Positions 44,495 through 53,121 of a stretch of 64,000 nt of DNA are shown one piece after another. The notes below the pieces were generated by a model. The model was not told where the DNA came from. It saw only the letters and a program-made list of their open reading frames with translations, and made no database searches. Position 1 is the first letter of the stretch, and the number at the start of each line of letters is the position of its first letter. The translations under genes were made by a program, and so were the position numbers. Origin of the DNA: JBCCCJ01 sp039029315 (GTDB taxonomy: Bacteria; Bacteroidota; Bacteroidia; J057); the NCBI GenBank assembly GCA_039029315.1, contig JBCCGK010000061.1, forward strand, positions 5,499-69,498, in the 5' to 3' direction.

Positions 44495-45796
44495 TCAGGG
44501 ACGACTTTCTTGGGCTAGCAATTTGATAGAACTCGCCAGATGATCCAAATCCTTCAAGGATGTAAACACATTCGGGCTAATTCGAATCCCACTCACATCC
44601 TTATGATTGGTAGCCGTAACATAGATTCCGTATGTAAGAAGCAATTCCCTTGAAAGATCTCCAGCTCCCCAATTGGCAAGAGAAAAATTGGCAATCCCAC
44701 AAGAAGATTCTGGCTTCATTGATGTATTGAGCGAAAAGCCCGCAACATCTTTGACTTGGTTGACCCAATACTCTTTCAGATATCTAAGCCGTGCAGACTT
44801 GCGTGCGGTTCCAATTCCATTGTGAAATGCTATCGCATCTGAGATAGCCAACTCTATCGGAAAAGGCCGGGTGCCCAAATGTTCGAATTTCGTAATTTTG
44901 TCCTTTTCCCCTTCAGGATATCCATACATGGGCCAGAGGTCGGCAATTCTATCTTTTTTCACATAGAGCATTCCCGTCCCAAATGGAGCGCATAACCATT
45001 TGTGAAGACTTGTTCCAAAATAGTCACAACCAAGGTCAGAAATCTTGAACGCTAATTGACAAAAAGAATGTGCTCCATCAACTATCGTTTGGACCCCATG
45101 ATCTCTTGCCATCGAACAAATTTGCTGAGCCGGGAGAATCTGTCCAGACAAATTGATCATGTGGCAAAACAAAATAGCTTTGGTCTTTTTGTTTATCGCT
45201 TGCTTAAATAACTGAACGATTTCAGAGGCATCTTCGGCAGGAGTAGGCAATGATATTTTTGCAATTTTGACACCTCGTCTTCTTTCAAGCATATCCAAAG
45301 TATTCAACATACTGGGATAATCTTGGTCTGTGGTGAGAATCTCATCTCCCTTTTTTAAGTTCAAGCCATTGATGACAGTTTCCAATGCTTCTGTTGCATT
45401 TCGCATAATAGCGACTTCTCCAACATCGCAGCCTCCTAATTCTGCCAACTGACGTCGGACATGAGTTCGCAATCGGCCCATTGTACGCCACATATAGTAA
45501 GCAGGTGCTTCGTTTGCAAATTGCGAATACGTATATACTTTCTCTTGTACAAGCTTTGGGTGGGGAGAAACACCCCCACTATTGAGATTGATCAAGGAAT
45601 TGGAAGAAGTGTATGCTTGTCTGATTTCAAACCAAAAGTCTTCATCTGAAGCAGCCAACTCCGGAGAAGCGTGTTTGAAATCTTCCAGTCGATCCAGACT
45701 TGATTGTGCTTTCAATGGGTTCAGCCAGGTGCCGGCAAAAGTAGCTCCAGCGAATCCCCCCAAAGAGCGAATGAAATCTCTCCTTTTTTGAGACAT
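44495..45796 (-). CDS. Tat-exported class V aminotransferase-fold PLP enzyme
   Basis: This 433-residue protein starts with a twin-arginine signal (SQKRRDFIRSLGGFAGATFAG), so the folded, cofactor-loaded enzyme is exported. The PLP-fold follows: AIMRNATEALETVINGL, IVDGAHSFCQLAFKISDLGCDYFGTSLHKW (with the likely PLP Lys in SLHKW), and the C-terminal domain. Nearest relatives are isopenicillin-N-epimerase-like and cysteine-desulfurase-like proteins. The reaction is unknown. It converges on birA and contains one dispersed palindrome near residue 90. Confidence 0.9.
   Translation of the reverse strand: MSQKRRDFIRSLGGFAGATFAGTWLNPLKAQSSLDRLEDFKHASPELAASDEDFWFEIRQAYTSSNSLINLNSGGVSPHPKLVQEKVYTYSQFANEAPAYYMWRTMGRLRTHVRRQLAELGGCDVGEVAIMRNATEALETVINGLNLKKGDEILTTDQDYPSMLNTLDMLERRRGVKIAKISLPTPAEDASEIVQLFKQAINKKTKAILFCHMINLSGQILPAQQICSMARDHGVQTIVDGAHSFCQLAFKISDLGCDYFGTSLHKWLCAPFGTGMLYVKKDRIADLWPMYGYPEGEKDKITKFEHLGTRPFPIELAISDAIAFHNGIGTARKSARLRYLKEYWVNQVKDVAGFSLNTSMKPESSCGIANFSLANWGAGDLSRELLLTYGIYVTATNHKDVSGIRISPNVFTSLKDLDHLASSIKLLAQESRP
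45513..45527. repeat. Dispersed 15-bp palindrome, copy 3
   Basis: TTTGCAAATTGCGAA matches the consensus at 14 of 15 positions. It lies inside the Tat aminotransferase gene (SQFANEA), in the minus-strand reading. Confidence 0.7.
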
Positions 45797-45910
45797 GCGG
45801 ATAATTTGACAGGGTTTCTTTTCCTACCAAGAAAAGTACAATCGTTTGGATTCACATACAACTGAATTTTATTCTTTCCTGTGAATCCTTCTAGTAAGTC
45901 TAACAGACTC

Positions 45911-46579
45911 CTAGAGCGTCGCAATAAAAATCCCCGCCAATACCACAGCCTGAATTGTTAATCCCAACCCAAATCCTGTTATAGCTCTTTTGAATTTCTT
46001 CTTCTTCGCGACCTGATTATATCCTTGGGCATATTCAGGACTCGTTCGGTATAATTCAGGATTGGGAAGTTGGTAATATTTTGGATTAACAGGGACAGCA
46101 GAAATCACGGCTCCCGTTACAGCACCAGTAAAGATTCCTCCCAATGGATATCCAACCGTCGCACCAAAGGTTCCCCACTTAGCACCACGATTATCAAAAT
46201 GCATATCGGCATCTACCTGTCCTCGCTCATACAAATCTTCGATTCCCTCGGAATTGGTCCATATTTTCTTGGTTCGCAAGCTATCCATGGCAGGAGTTAC
46301 CACAAAATACTGTTTCATCCCATCTTCGAAGATGATCATTTCTACCTTCGATTTGGCGATCTTTATCGGCTGTTCATTTAGCGCTGAAAATTCATTGTAC
46401 AGAATATGACGCTTTTGAATCTCTCTTACTTTCGCAACAATTTCACCATCAGTCTTTTTCACAATTAGATCTTGTGCATTCGCAAATTGCGATTTGATCC
46501 CAAGCAGTCCGATTAGGATGAAAAAAATCAATACGCCTTGAAGGGATAATCGGTTGAGAGAAAATGTGATGACATTCAT
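45911..46579 (-). CDS. Hypothetical exported protein with C-terminal hydrophobic segments
   Basis: I do not recognise this 222-residue protein. A signal peptide (about 1-35, ending SQFANAQ) precedes a soluble region and a Gly-rich segment GATVGYPLGGIFTGAVTGAV, followed by a C-terminal hydrophobic helix (GLGLTIQAVVLAGIFIATL). It could be a membrane-attached envelope protein. The signal peptide region carries a dispersed palindrome. Confidence 0.7.
   Translation of the reverse strand: MNVITFSLNRLSLQGVLIFFILIGLLGIKSQFANAQDLIVKKTDGEIVAKVREIQKRHILYNEFSALNEQPIKIAKSKVEMIIFEDGMKQYFVVTPAMDSLRTKKIWTNSEGIEDLYERGQVDADMHFDNRGAKWGTFGATVGYPLGGIFTGAVTGAVISAVPVNPKYYQLPNPELYRTSPEYAQGYNQVAKKKKFKRAITGFGLGLTIQAVVLAGIFIATL
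46479..46493. repeat. Dispersed 15-bp palindrome, copy 4
   Basis: TTCGCAAATTGCGAT matches the consensus at 14 of 15 positions. It lies in the signal-peptide codons of the 45911-46579 gene. Confidence 0.7.
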
Positions 46580-46692
46580 AAATATCTTGGATTGACTATA
46601 GAAGGACCTTTTATTGCTAGAAAGACGTTTCTTGATAGGAATTTGCTACCTTTATTTTCTTACTCTCGTTTATACAAAGAAACGAACACCAT

Positions 46693-47388
46693 ATGATTCT
46701 ATCGAAGAAAAGCAGGAATCTCTTAGCAATCAAGGGCATATTTTGTCTACTTATTTTGTTTAGTCTGTCTATCCCTCCTGGCTTTGGGCAGAAACATCAT
46801 TTCAAAATCGCAAAACTCAAATATGATGGGGGAGGGGATTGGTATGCGAATAGAAGTTCACTTCCCAATCTTATTGAATTTATCAATGATCATAGCACTA
46901 CACAAATAGCCGTAGTCGAAGATGAGGTAGAACCTGGTGGTTCTCAAATTTATCAATATCCATATGTATATCTGACAGGACATGGGAATGTTGTCTTCAC
47001 TGATGCCGAAGCTCGTAATCTCCGAGAATATCTTATTTCTGGAGGATTTCTCCACATAGATGACAACTATGGAATGGACAAATATATCCGAAGAGAAATG
47101 AAGAAAGTCTTTCCTGAATTAGAGTTTGTTGAACTCCCATTTTCGCATGGCATCTATCACCAGCATTTTGACTTTGACAAAGGTCTACCAAAAATCCATG
47201 AGCATGATGGAAAACCATCAGAAGGGCTGGCACTGATATATGAAAATCGTGTCATTTGCTTTTATTCCTATGAATCTGACCTGGGAGATGGTTGGGAAGA
47301 TTCCCGCATCCACAACAATCCAGAAGAAATTCGAATCGCAGCTCTTCAGATGGGCGCGAATATCGTACTTTGGTCTATCAACCATTGA
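46693..47388 (+). CDS. DUF4159 domain protein, exported
   Basis: This 231-residue protein has a signal peptide and the DUF4159 signature KLKYDGGGDWYANRSSLPNLIEFI, with the later block REYLISGGFLHIDDNYGMDKYIRREM. DUF4159 is common in Bacteroidota; the function is unknown. It is convergent with a small zinc-finger gene. Confidence 0.88.
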   Translation: MILSKKSRNLLAIKGIFCLLILFSLSIPPGFGQKHHFKIAKLKYDGGGDWYANRSSLPNLIEFINDHSTTQIAVVEDEVEPGGSQIYQYPYVYLTGHGNVVFTDAEARNLREYLISGGFLHIDDNYGMDKYIRREMKKVFPELEFVELPFSHGIYHQHFDFDKGLPKIHEHDGKPSEGLALIYENRVICFYSYESDLGDGWEDSRIHNNPEEIRIAALQMGANIVLWSINH

Positions 47389-47460
47389 GGTTGGCAGATA
47401 ATATCAAATACTGGAATAGCGTAGTGAACCCAAATAGAAGTAGAAGCGCTTTTTCTTGTT

Positions 47461-47670
47461 TTATACCTCCAGATTTTTGGGGAGCCGGCCACTTCCATTG
47501 CACCATTCACATCGTTCTCGATTTCGGGTATTTTGCCAATATCCTCGTCCGTCACATCTCGGGCAATCTTTGGTATCAGAAAACTGGTCTGATATCCAGG
47601 ACCCAAAGACCCGAAAGGCAATGATAAGTATCACTGCCATGAGGACAAGTTGAATCAAAGTGAATCCCAT
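47461..47670 (-). CDS. Small membrane protein with DnaJ-type zinc finger
   Basis: This 69-residue protein has an N-terminal membrane helix (LIQLVLMAVILIIAFRVFG) and then two CxxCxGxG motifs, CPRCDGRG and CEWCNGSG, the half-site pair of a DnaJ-type zinc finger. It follows the next gene by 3 bp on the same strand, so the two form a small operon. Function unknown. Confidence 0.85.
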   Translation of the reverse strand: MGFTLIQLVLMAVILIIAFRVFGSWISDQFSDTKDCPRCDGRGYWQNTRNRERCEWCNGSGRLPKNLEV

Positions 47671-47673
47671 TCT

Positions 47674-48072
47674 CTACTCGTCTTCCTCTTCGACTTTCTC
47701 AACTTGATAAATAAAATATTTGGTATCTCCACGCCAGTCAAATTGATAGAATCTTTCTTTGTAGTGGAGTTTTACTGCATAGCCTTGATCCATCGCATCG
47801 TCGATCGCCCTGACGATGGCGTCGTCATCGCGATATACCGAAAATGCCCATACATTTGGTGAGATATCTCCATCAGAATCTTTCGCAAATCCTCCTGCAT
47901 TCAGGTTCCCCTCAAAGGTTTTGAATATCACACCTTTTTTGCTGAATTTCACAATTTGGCCAACTCGTGAACCAGAGCTATACGTACCAAATACCGCAAT
48001 TCCACCACCAACTCCTCCTGCAACAACCACAACAACGAGGAGAATGATTAGAACTTTTTTGAATGTTTTCAT
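47674..48072 (-). CDS. Small membrane-anchored hypothetical protein
   Basis: This 132-residue protein has one N-terminal membrane helix (VLIILLVVVVVAGGVGGGIAV) and a conserved extracytoplasmic domain (GQIVKFSKKGVIFKTFEGNLNAGGF ... NVWAFSV). Close relatives are common in Bacteroidota; I see no catalytic motif. It precedes the zinc-finger gene by 3 bp. Confidence 0.82.
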   Translation of the reverse strand: MKTFKKVLIILLVVVVVAGGVGGGIAVFGTYSSGSRVGQIVKFSKKGVIFKTFEGNLNAGGFAKDSDGDISPNVWAFSVYRDDDAIVRAIDDAMDQGYAVKLHYKERFYQFDWRGDTKYFIYQVEKVEEEDE

Positions 48073-48088
48073 AAGTCAAATATAATAT

Positions 48089-49447
48089 ATGCCTAATACC
48101 ATCGCAATACGTAGAGAAGATCTAAGCAAAAAAGGGGAAAAACGTGTAGCTATCCCTCCTTCGCTGGTTTCGACCTTCATCGAACTTGGAAATTCAGTTC
48201 TCGTTCAACCTAATATACATCCAAAAACCGGAGAAGAAAAGCGGGCTTTCTCAGATCAGGCATATTTGGCATCCCAAGCCAGGGTTCAAGAAGACATTTC
48301 CGATGCGGATATTATTTTTGGGTTAAAAGAAATTGACTCTCATAAGATTCTACCGAATAAGGTATATTTCTTTTTTTCTCATACACACAAAGGGCAGATC
48401 AAAAACCGCTCTATGCTTAAGACGCTTGTTGAGCGAAATGTCACCCTTATCGACTACGAATTAATTGTTGACGAAGAGGAAAAAAGAATCCTGACTTCCT
48501 TTACTTTTTTTGCGGGCTATGCTGGAATGATTGATTCGCTCTGGACCTATGGCCAAAGAATGAAGAATCGACAGATCATGCATGTCTTCGAGCAGATTCC
48601 TCAATCAATCGACTGGCAAAATCTGGATCTCTTCAAGCGACAATTGTCTGATTTAGGCGATCACATTCGGGCATACGGAACCCCAGCATCTTTGCCTCCA
48701 TGTATTTGTTGTTTTCTCGGAAATGGAAAAACAAGTACTGGCGCCCAGGAAATATTTGACTTACTTCCAACAACATCCATTCGATTGGATCAACTCCAGG
48801 AGGTGTTTGAGAATGGTGACAAAAAGCAGGTCTATAAATTGGTATTGGATATTCCGCAATTGTATAGATTCAAGGCAGAATCTTCTCTAGCTGCGAAAGA
48901 ATGGACAGATGCAGAATTATTTAGGGCCTATTTGCAAAACCCGAACGAGTTCGAAAGCAATCTAGATCAGGTATTTCCATACTGCAGCATCATGATGAAC
49001 TGTATCCTTTGGTCTCCGGAATATCCAAGATTAATCAGCAGGGATCAAGCTCATGAATGGTATAGCCAAAACCAGACTCTGGAAGTAATTGGAGACATCA
49101 CTTGTGATCCAGAAGGGGCCATAGAGTTTTCGCAAGAAACGTGGATTGATCAACCAGTATTTATCTACAATCCCAGGACAAGGCAGACATCTATCGGATT
49201 TGAAGGAGAAGGAATTGCTGTGATGGCAGTAACAAATCTACCATGTGAATTTCCCAAGGATGCTTCAAATTTGTTTGGAGAAAATCTAGCACCTTTGCTT
49301 TCTGGAATTGCTCAATCAAATTTAGCAGCCGCTTCTCTTGCCAAAGCAAATTTTCCACAACCGATTGAGGATGCGACCATATTGTGGCAGGGGAATTTCA
49401 CAGATAAGTATGCTTATATGAAGGCATATCTGGAAGAAATGGCATAG
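48089..49447 (+). CDS. Saccharopine dehydrogenase/LKR-like protein
   Basis: This 452-residue protein has the alanine dehydrogenase/PNT-type N-terminal domain (TIAIRREDLSKKGEKRVAIPPS) and a Rossmann segment GNGKTSTGAQEIFDLLP, which matches the lysine-ketoglutarate reductase (LKR) half of the eukaryotic lysine-degrading enzyme. Enzymes of this family join lysine and 2-oxoglutarate to saccharopine or reverse it. The substrate is not certain. It is divergent from the small membrane protein gene (16 bp apart). Confidence 0.85.
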   Translation: MPNTIAIRREDLSKKGEKRVAIPPSLVSTFIELGNSVLVQPNIHPKTGEEKRAFSDQAYLASQARVQEDISDADIIFGLKEIDSHKILPNKVYFFFSHTHKGQIKNRSMLKTLVERNVTLIDYELIVDEEEKRILTSFTFFAGYAGMIDSLWTYGQRMKNRQIMHVFEQIPQSIDWQNLDLFKRQLSDLGDHIRAYGTPASLPPCICCFLGNGKTSTGAQEIFDLLPTTSIRLDQLQEVFENGDKKQVYKLVLDIPQLYRFKAESSLAAKEWTDAELFRAYLQNPNEFESNLDQVFPYCSIMMNCILWSPEYPRLISRDQAHEWYSQNQTLEVIGDITCDPEGAIEFSQETWIDQPVFIYNPRTRQTSIGFEGEGIAVMAVTNLPCEFPKDASNLFGENLAPLLSGIAQSNLAAASLAKANFPQPIEDATILWQGNFTDKYAYMKAYLEEMA

Positions 49448-49451
49448 AGAA

Positions 49452-50510
49452 CTACAATTCGCAATTTGCAAATGGCTGCTCCTCTCTTAAACCAATGAGG
49501 TATTCGGCACATGGAGATAATCCAACAGGTATATTGTGATAGGAAATAGATCCAAATACACCAAGGGTTCTTTCTGATCCTTCCACATTTGTATACTCAG
49601 GCCTAACATTGTTCAGTTCCAAAAAGAATGGATCATTGGCTCGAATATATGTGCTTAAAAATGAGTCAATCGCTGTAACCTGCACTTCAACTGCATGAGA
49701 CAATGGATCAAACTGGCTATTGCATCTGGGTTCGGATAGGTAGCTATAGCTGGCTAAATGATTCTTGAACCCTGTTCGCAAACTGCGAATGACCACTCCA
49801 TTCTTTAGCTCATAACACAATGTCCCATCGATTCCAGTACAACCGCGACTCCTACTAAAAAGTCTGGTGGGTCCGTAATGGTGTGATCGAGAAATATCGT
49901 CCTCTTTGTATGCCAGTAATACTCTGATTTCATAGGCTCCTGCTTGTGCATCAATCCGATTGGGATTCGTTTGAAATCGAACAATCGCGCTGTCTTCGAA
50001 TGGAACTGTTGGCAAACATTTTTCCCCCAGACTTCTTCTAATAAATGGACTGATGATTTTGGGACGAGGAGGAATCGAGGTTCGAGCCTGAAGGAGCAAA
50101 TCAGGTTCTTGCTCAGATCTGATTGTTAGCTGATATTGTTCCCCTTCCTTGAGCGCGAGTTCAGCTGGGGTAGGAATTTGATAAATATGCGTACTCGGAC
50201 CGAAACTTCCCGAACTTGTATCTTTGATCACTTGATCTTTAGGAATAGCCTGATAAGTAATGCCATTTCCGAATAGGGAAACTGTTAATCCTCTCACACT
50301 TGGATCATGAGTGGCTGCAAACTCAATGGCATCGTCATTTATCTGAAATGCTTTACTTACACGGATCACTTGAGTATCTCGAGCTGCATCCAATACACCA
50401 TAGACAACCCAAATATCTTGTGGGGGGGCATATACTTCAAATGTTTCATCACAGGAACAAAGGATCCAGCATATTCCGATCAATATTCCAAGATGAAAAC
50501 AAATCTTCAC
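49452..50510 (-). CDS. DUF4249-like outer-membrane lipoprotein
   Basis: This 352-residue protein has a lipoprotein signal (GICWILCSCDETF) and a beta-rich N-terminal part with IWVVYGVLDAARDTQVIRVSKAF, which is typical of DUF4249 proteins that accompany TonB receptors in Bacteroidota. No receptor gene is adjacent. Two dispersed palindromes lie in it (49458 and 49775). Confidence 0.75.
   Translation of the reverse strand: MKICFHLGILIGICWILCSCDETFEVYAPPQDIWVVYGVLDAARDTQVIRVSKAFQINDDAIEFAATHDPSVRGLTVSLFGNGITYQAIPKDQVIKDTSSGSFGPSTHIYQIPTPAELALKEGEQYQLTIRSEQEPDLLLQARTSIPPRPKIISPFIRRSLGEKCLPTVPFEDSAIVRFQTNPNRIDAQAGAYEIRVLLAYKEDDISRSHHYGPTRLFSRSRGCTGIDGTLCYELKNGVVIRSLRTGFKNHLASYSYLSEPRCNSQFDPLSHAVEVQVTAIDSFLSTYIRANDPFFLELNNVRPEYTNVEGSERTLGVFGSISYHNIPVGLSPCAEYLIGLREEQPFANCEL
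49458..49472. repeat. Dispersed 15-bp palindrome, copy 5
   Basis: Read on the minus strand it is TTTGCAAATTGCGAA, identical to copy 3 but in the opposite orientation relative to the sequence given. It encodes the last residues FANCEL of the DUF4249-like protein. Confidence 0.7.
49775..49789. repeat. Dispersed 15-bp palindrome, copy 6
   Basis: TTCGCAAACTGCGAA matches the consensus at 14 of 15 positions and lies in the DUF4249-like gene, where it is read in a different frame (IRSLRT). Confidence 0.7.
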
Positions 50511-50522
50511 ATTTATTCGGTA

Positions 50523-51398
50523 TTATAGTACGTTCAATACTTGCTCCTTGATTTTGTCCAATTCGTCCTTCATCCCGACAACGATTCTTTGAATAGATGC
50601 ATCATTGGCTTTGGACCCAATGGTATTGATTTCACGTCCCATTTCTTGTGCAAGAAATTGTAATTGTTTTCCGTTGCTTGTCCCATTTGATCTCAATTCC
50701 TGAAAATAATCCAGGTGTTGGGTCAAGCGAACTATCTCCTCATTGATATCATATTTCTCAAGATAAAAAATCAGTTCCTGTTCAAAGCGATTGGGATCTG
50801 TCTCAACTTTGTGTCGAATTTCATCCAGGGATTGTTCTATTCGAGCGCGCACATTCTCCATTCGTTTTGGAGCCAATATTTTGACTTCTTCCAATTTAGA
50901 ACGAATAGATGTATTACACCTTTCCAGATCTTTGTCCAATGCACTTCCTTCTTCTTTCCTGCTCGCCACCAAATTCCTGGATGCTTCTTGCATGGCAGCT
51001 TCAATCAAAGTCCATTCTTCAGGATCTTCTTGCTCTACCTCTGTTGGAATTACTTCAGGTAGCTCCAACAATAGATTCATTCCAATATCTTGTTTGATGC
51101 CTAAAAAATCTGACAGAGAATGGAGCTCATCCATATATTTCTTGACAAGCTGTTGGTTGATATTCAAGGTACGCTTTTCCGCACTCAATACTTCCACATT
51201 CAACAGCAGAACAACTTTCCCTCTTTTTAGTTTTTTTGATAACTCATTCCGAATCTTGTGTTCATATTTCAAATATACCCTCGGAAGTTTTATAACCAAT
51301 TCTAGATATTTGCTATTAAGAGATTTAAGTTCTACAGTAACTTTGTAATTTTTTGAAGCATGTGTTGCGGCTCCATACCCTGTCATCGATTGAATCAT
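50523..51398 (-). CDS. yicC: YicC family endoribonuclease
   Basis: This 291-residue protein begins MIQSMTGYGAATHASKNYKV and has ELKSLNSKYLELVIKLPR and the C-terminal KELLFLAQEMGREINTIGSKANDA-like block (here LQFLAQEMGREINTIGSK). YicC proteins are RNA-binding proteins that degrade specific small RNAs in E. coli. It is followed by the DUF4249-like gene 12 bp downstream. Confidence 0.92.
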   Translation of the reverse strand: MIQSMTGYGAATHASKNYKVTVELKSLNSKYLELVIKLPRVYLKYEHKIRNELSKKLKRGKVVLLLNVEVLSAEKRTLNINQQLVKKYMDELHSLSDFLGIKQDIGMNLLLELPEVIPTEVEQEDPEEWTLIEAAMQEASRNLVASRKEEGSALDKDLERCNTSIRSKLEEVKILAPKRMENVRARIEQSLDEIRHKVETDPNRFEQELIFYLEKYDINEEIVRLTQHLDYFQELRSNGTSNGKQLQFLAQEMGREINTIGSKANDASIQRIVVGMKDELDKIKEQVLNVL

Positions 51399-51515
51399 AC
51401 TACACTTTTTTGATTAAGGATCAGAATTTACAAATTCTCATTGTAACTTACTCTTCGAATAGCGTGAAAAATGACATTCACTTCATTTTAGCTGAGAGAA
51501 AGCGAGTTATCATAT

Positions 51516-52229
51516 ATGCAAATTCAATTTCTTGGTACTGGAGGCGCCTTTGATTATGAGTATGGGAATTCTGCCGCCTGGATAAAAATTCGGGACAAGC
51601 AAATATTGCTAGATTGTGGCAATAGTATTTATGCACGTTTGCGTGAAACACATCTGGCCGAGCAGATCGATTATATTTTAATTTCTCACTGTCATGATGA
51701 TCATGTGGGGAGTCTGACCTCACTTTTGCTTCACCAAAATTATTTTGCTACTCCACCAAGAAAGCCAACACTGCTGGTTCCGAACCCACAATTCGAACAA
51801 CACTTGCGAAGCTACCTCAATTATGGCATTCCCAATCCAGATGAGTATGTCGTTTTTGCCCCCCTGACGGATATAGAGGGACTGACTGCGATAGATACAT
51901 TTGGTGAACACATTCCTGGCATGCCAAGTTTTGGATATGTGTTTGAGGACGATCGCGATATTGTGATTTATTCAGGGGATACAGGAAACCCCATCACAAT
52001 TTTTAATTCTATCCCTGCAAATACTAGTAAACGAATTCGAATCTTTCATGAAATGGCTTTCGAACATACAGATGGATTACATGTTTACTATCAGGATCTC
52101 ATGCCGTATCTAGACCAATACGATATTTATGCTTATCATCTAGATCCTAGAGACGAACCGGCAGATAACAAAATTCCACTGGTTCAGCACTATCCAGAAT
52201 TTATGTTGGGCTCAGGAATGAAAGAATGA
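51516..52229 (+). CDS. MBL-fold metallohydrolase
   Basis: This 237-residue protein has the metallo-beta-lactamase fold: HxHxDH is HCHDDH in ILISHCHDDHVGSLTS, and the later Asp (YSGDTGNP) and His (FEHTDGLHVY) ligands are visible. It resembles RNase Z or arylsulfatase-like cytoplasmic hydrolases. Substrate unknown. It converges on the GDPD gene with 1 bp between the stops. Confidence 0.9.
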   Translation: MQIQFLGTGGAFDYEYGNSAAWIKIRDKQILLDCGNSIYARLRETHLAEQIDYILISHCHDDHVGSLTSLLLHQNYFATPPRKPTLLVPNPQFEQHLRSYLNYGIPNPDEYVVFAPLTDIEGLTAIDTFGEHIPGMPSFGYVFEDDRDIVIYSGDTGNPITIFNSIPANTSKRIRIFHEMAFEHTDGLHVYYQDLMPYLDQYDIYAYHLDPRDEPADNKIPLVQHYPEFMLGSGMKE

Positions 52230-52230
52230 A

Positions 52231-53100
52231 TCATTGATTTTGTCTCTTCCCGATGAGTTCGACCAGACGGTCAGGATAATTTGTGATGATTCCGCTCACC
52301 CCCATCTCCATACATTTTTCCATTTTTTCAGTTGTATTGACTGTGTAGACAAATATCTTTTTGTCTGCCATCCTCATATTGCGAACGAAGCTTTTGGTCA
52401 AAAATTGAAATGCTGGATTGATGGCTTTGACACCCTCGATCTTTAAGGGATGGTAGAATTGCCACTTCCCATCATGGTGCCAGGAGACAATTGGTAATTT
52501 CCCAATAATCAATTTATGCGCTTCTATTTCCGGTGCCAACCGAATGACTTTTTCTATTGTCTTTTTTTGAAAACTCTGGATGATGGTGTGATTTTCTGTT
52601 CGGTATTTGCGAACGAGATCTATTACCTTTTGTTCAAGTCCTTCATACCGTTTTTTCTTTCCTTTTTTAATCTCAATCAATAGAATCGATTGTTCTCCCA
52701 CAACTTCAATGACCTCTTCCAAAGTCGGAATGCTTTCACCAACAAACTTGTCTCCCATCCAGGACCCGGCATCTAGTTCTTTCAATTCTGCCAAAGAATA
52801 AGTATCCACACTGCCCGAGCCAGTGGTCGTCCGATCCAAGGTTGCATCATGAATGACGATGACTTGCTTATCCTTCGAAAGATGCACATCGATTTCGATC
52901 ACATCGGATTTCATATCCAATGCCAAGCGAATAGCTGCCATTGTATTTTCTGGCGCATGGCCTGAAGCACCTCGATGTGCAATGACCAATGGTGAATCAT
53001 TGGGGAATGAACGCTGTAGCATAGCTCGGTCAAATATGGGAATAGATACTCCTGACCAAAAAATAGTCGATAAAAGAAAAAACATGATCTTTCGCTTCAT
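52231..53100 (-). CDS. Glycerophosphodiester phosphodiesterase
   Basis: This 289-residue exported GDPD splits glycerophosphodiesters to glycerol 3-phosphate and alcohol. The catalytic HRGASGHAPENT motif, the metal site EIDVHLSKD and the HD of VIVIHDATLDRTTTGSG are complete. A signal peptide is present. Copy 7 of the palindrome lies in the central part. Confidence 0.94.
   Translation of the reverse strand: MKRKIMFFLLSTIFWSGVSIPIFDRAMLQRSFPNDSPLVIAHRGASGHAPENTMAAIRLALDMKSDVIEIDVHLSKDKQVIVIHDATLDRTTTGSGSVDTYSLAELKELDAGSWMGDKFVGESIPTLEEVIEVVGEQSILLIEIKKGKKKRYEGLEQKVIDLVRKYRTENHTIIQSFQKKTIEKVIRLAPEIEAHKLIIGKLPIVSWHHDGKWQFYHPLKIEGVKAINPAFQFLTKSFVRNMRMADKKIFVYTVNTTEKMEKCMEMGVSGIITNYPDRLVELIGKRQNQ
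52599..52613. repeat. Dispersed 15-bp palindrome, copy 7 (diverged)
   Basis: Read on the minus strand, TTCGCAAATACCGAA matches the consensus at 13 of 15 positions. It is inside the GDPD gene (RKYRTE). Confidence 0.5.
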
Positions 53101-53121
53101 AGAAGCAAATTCGTATTTTCC

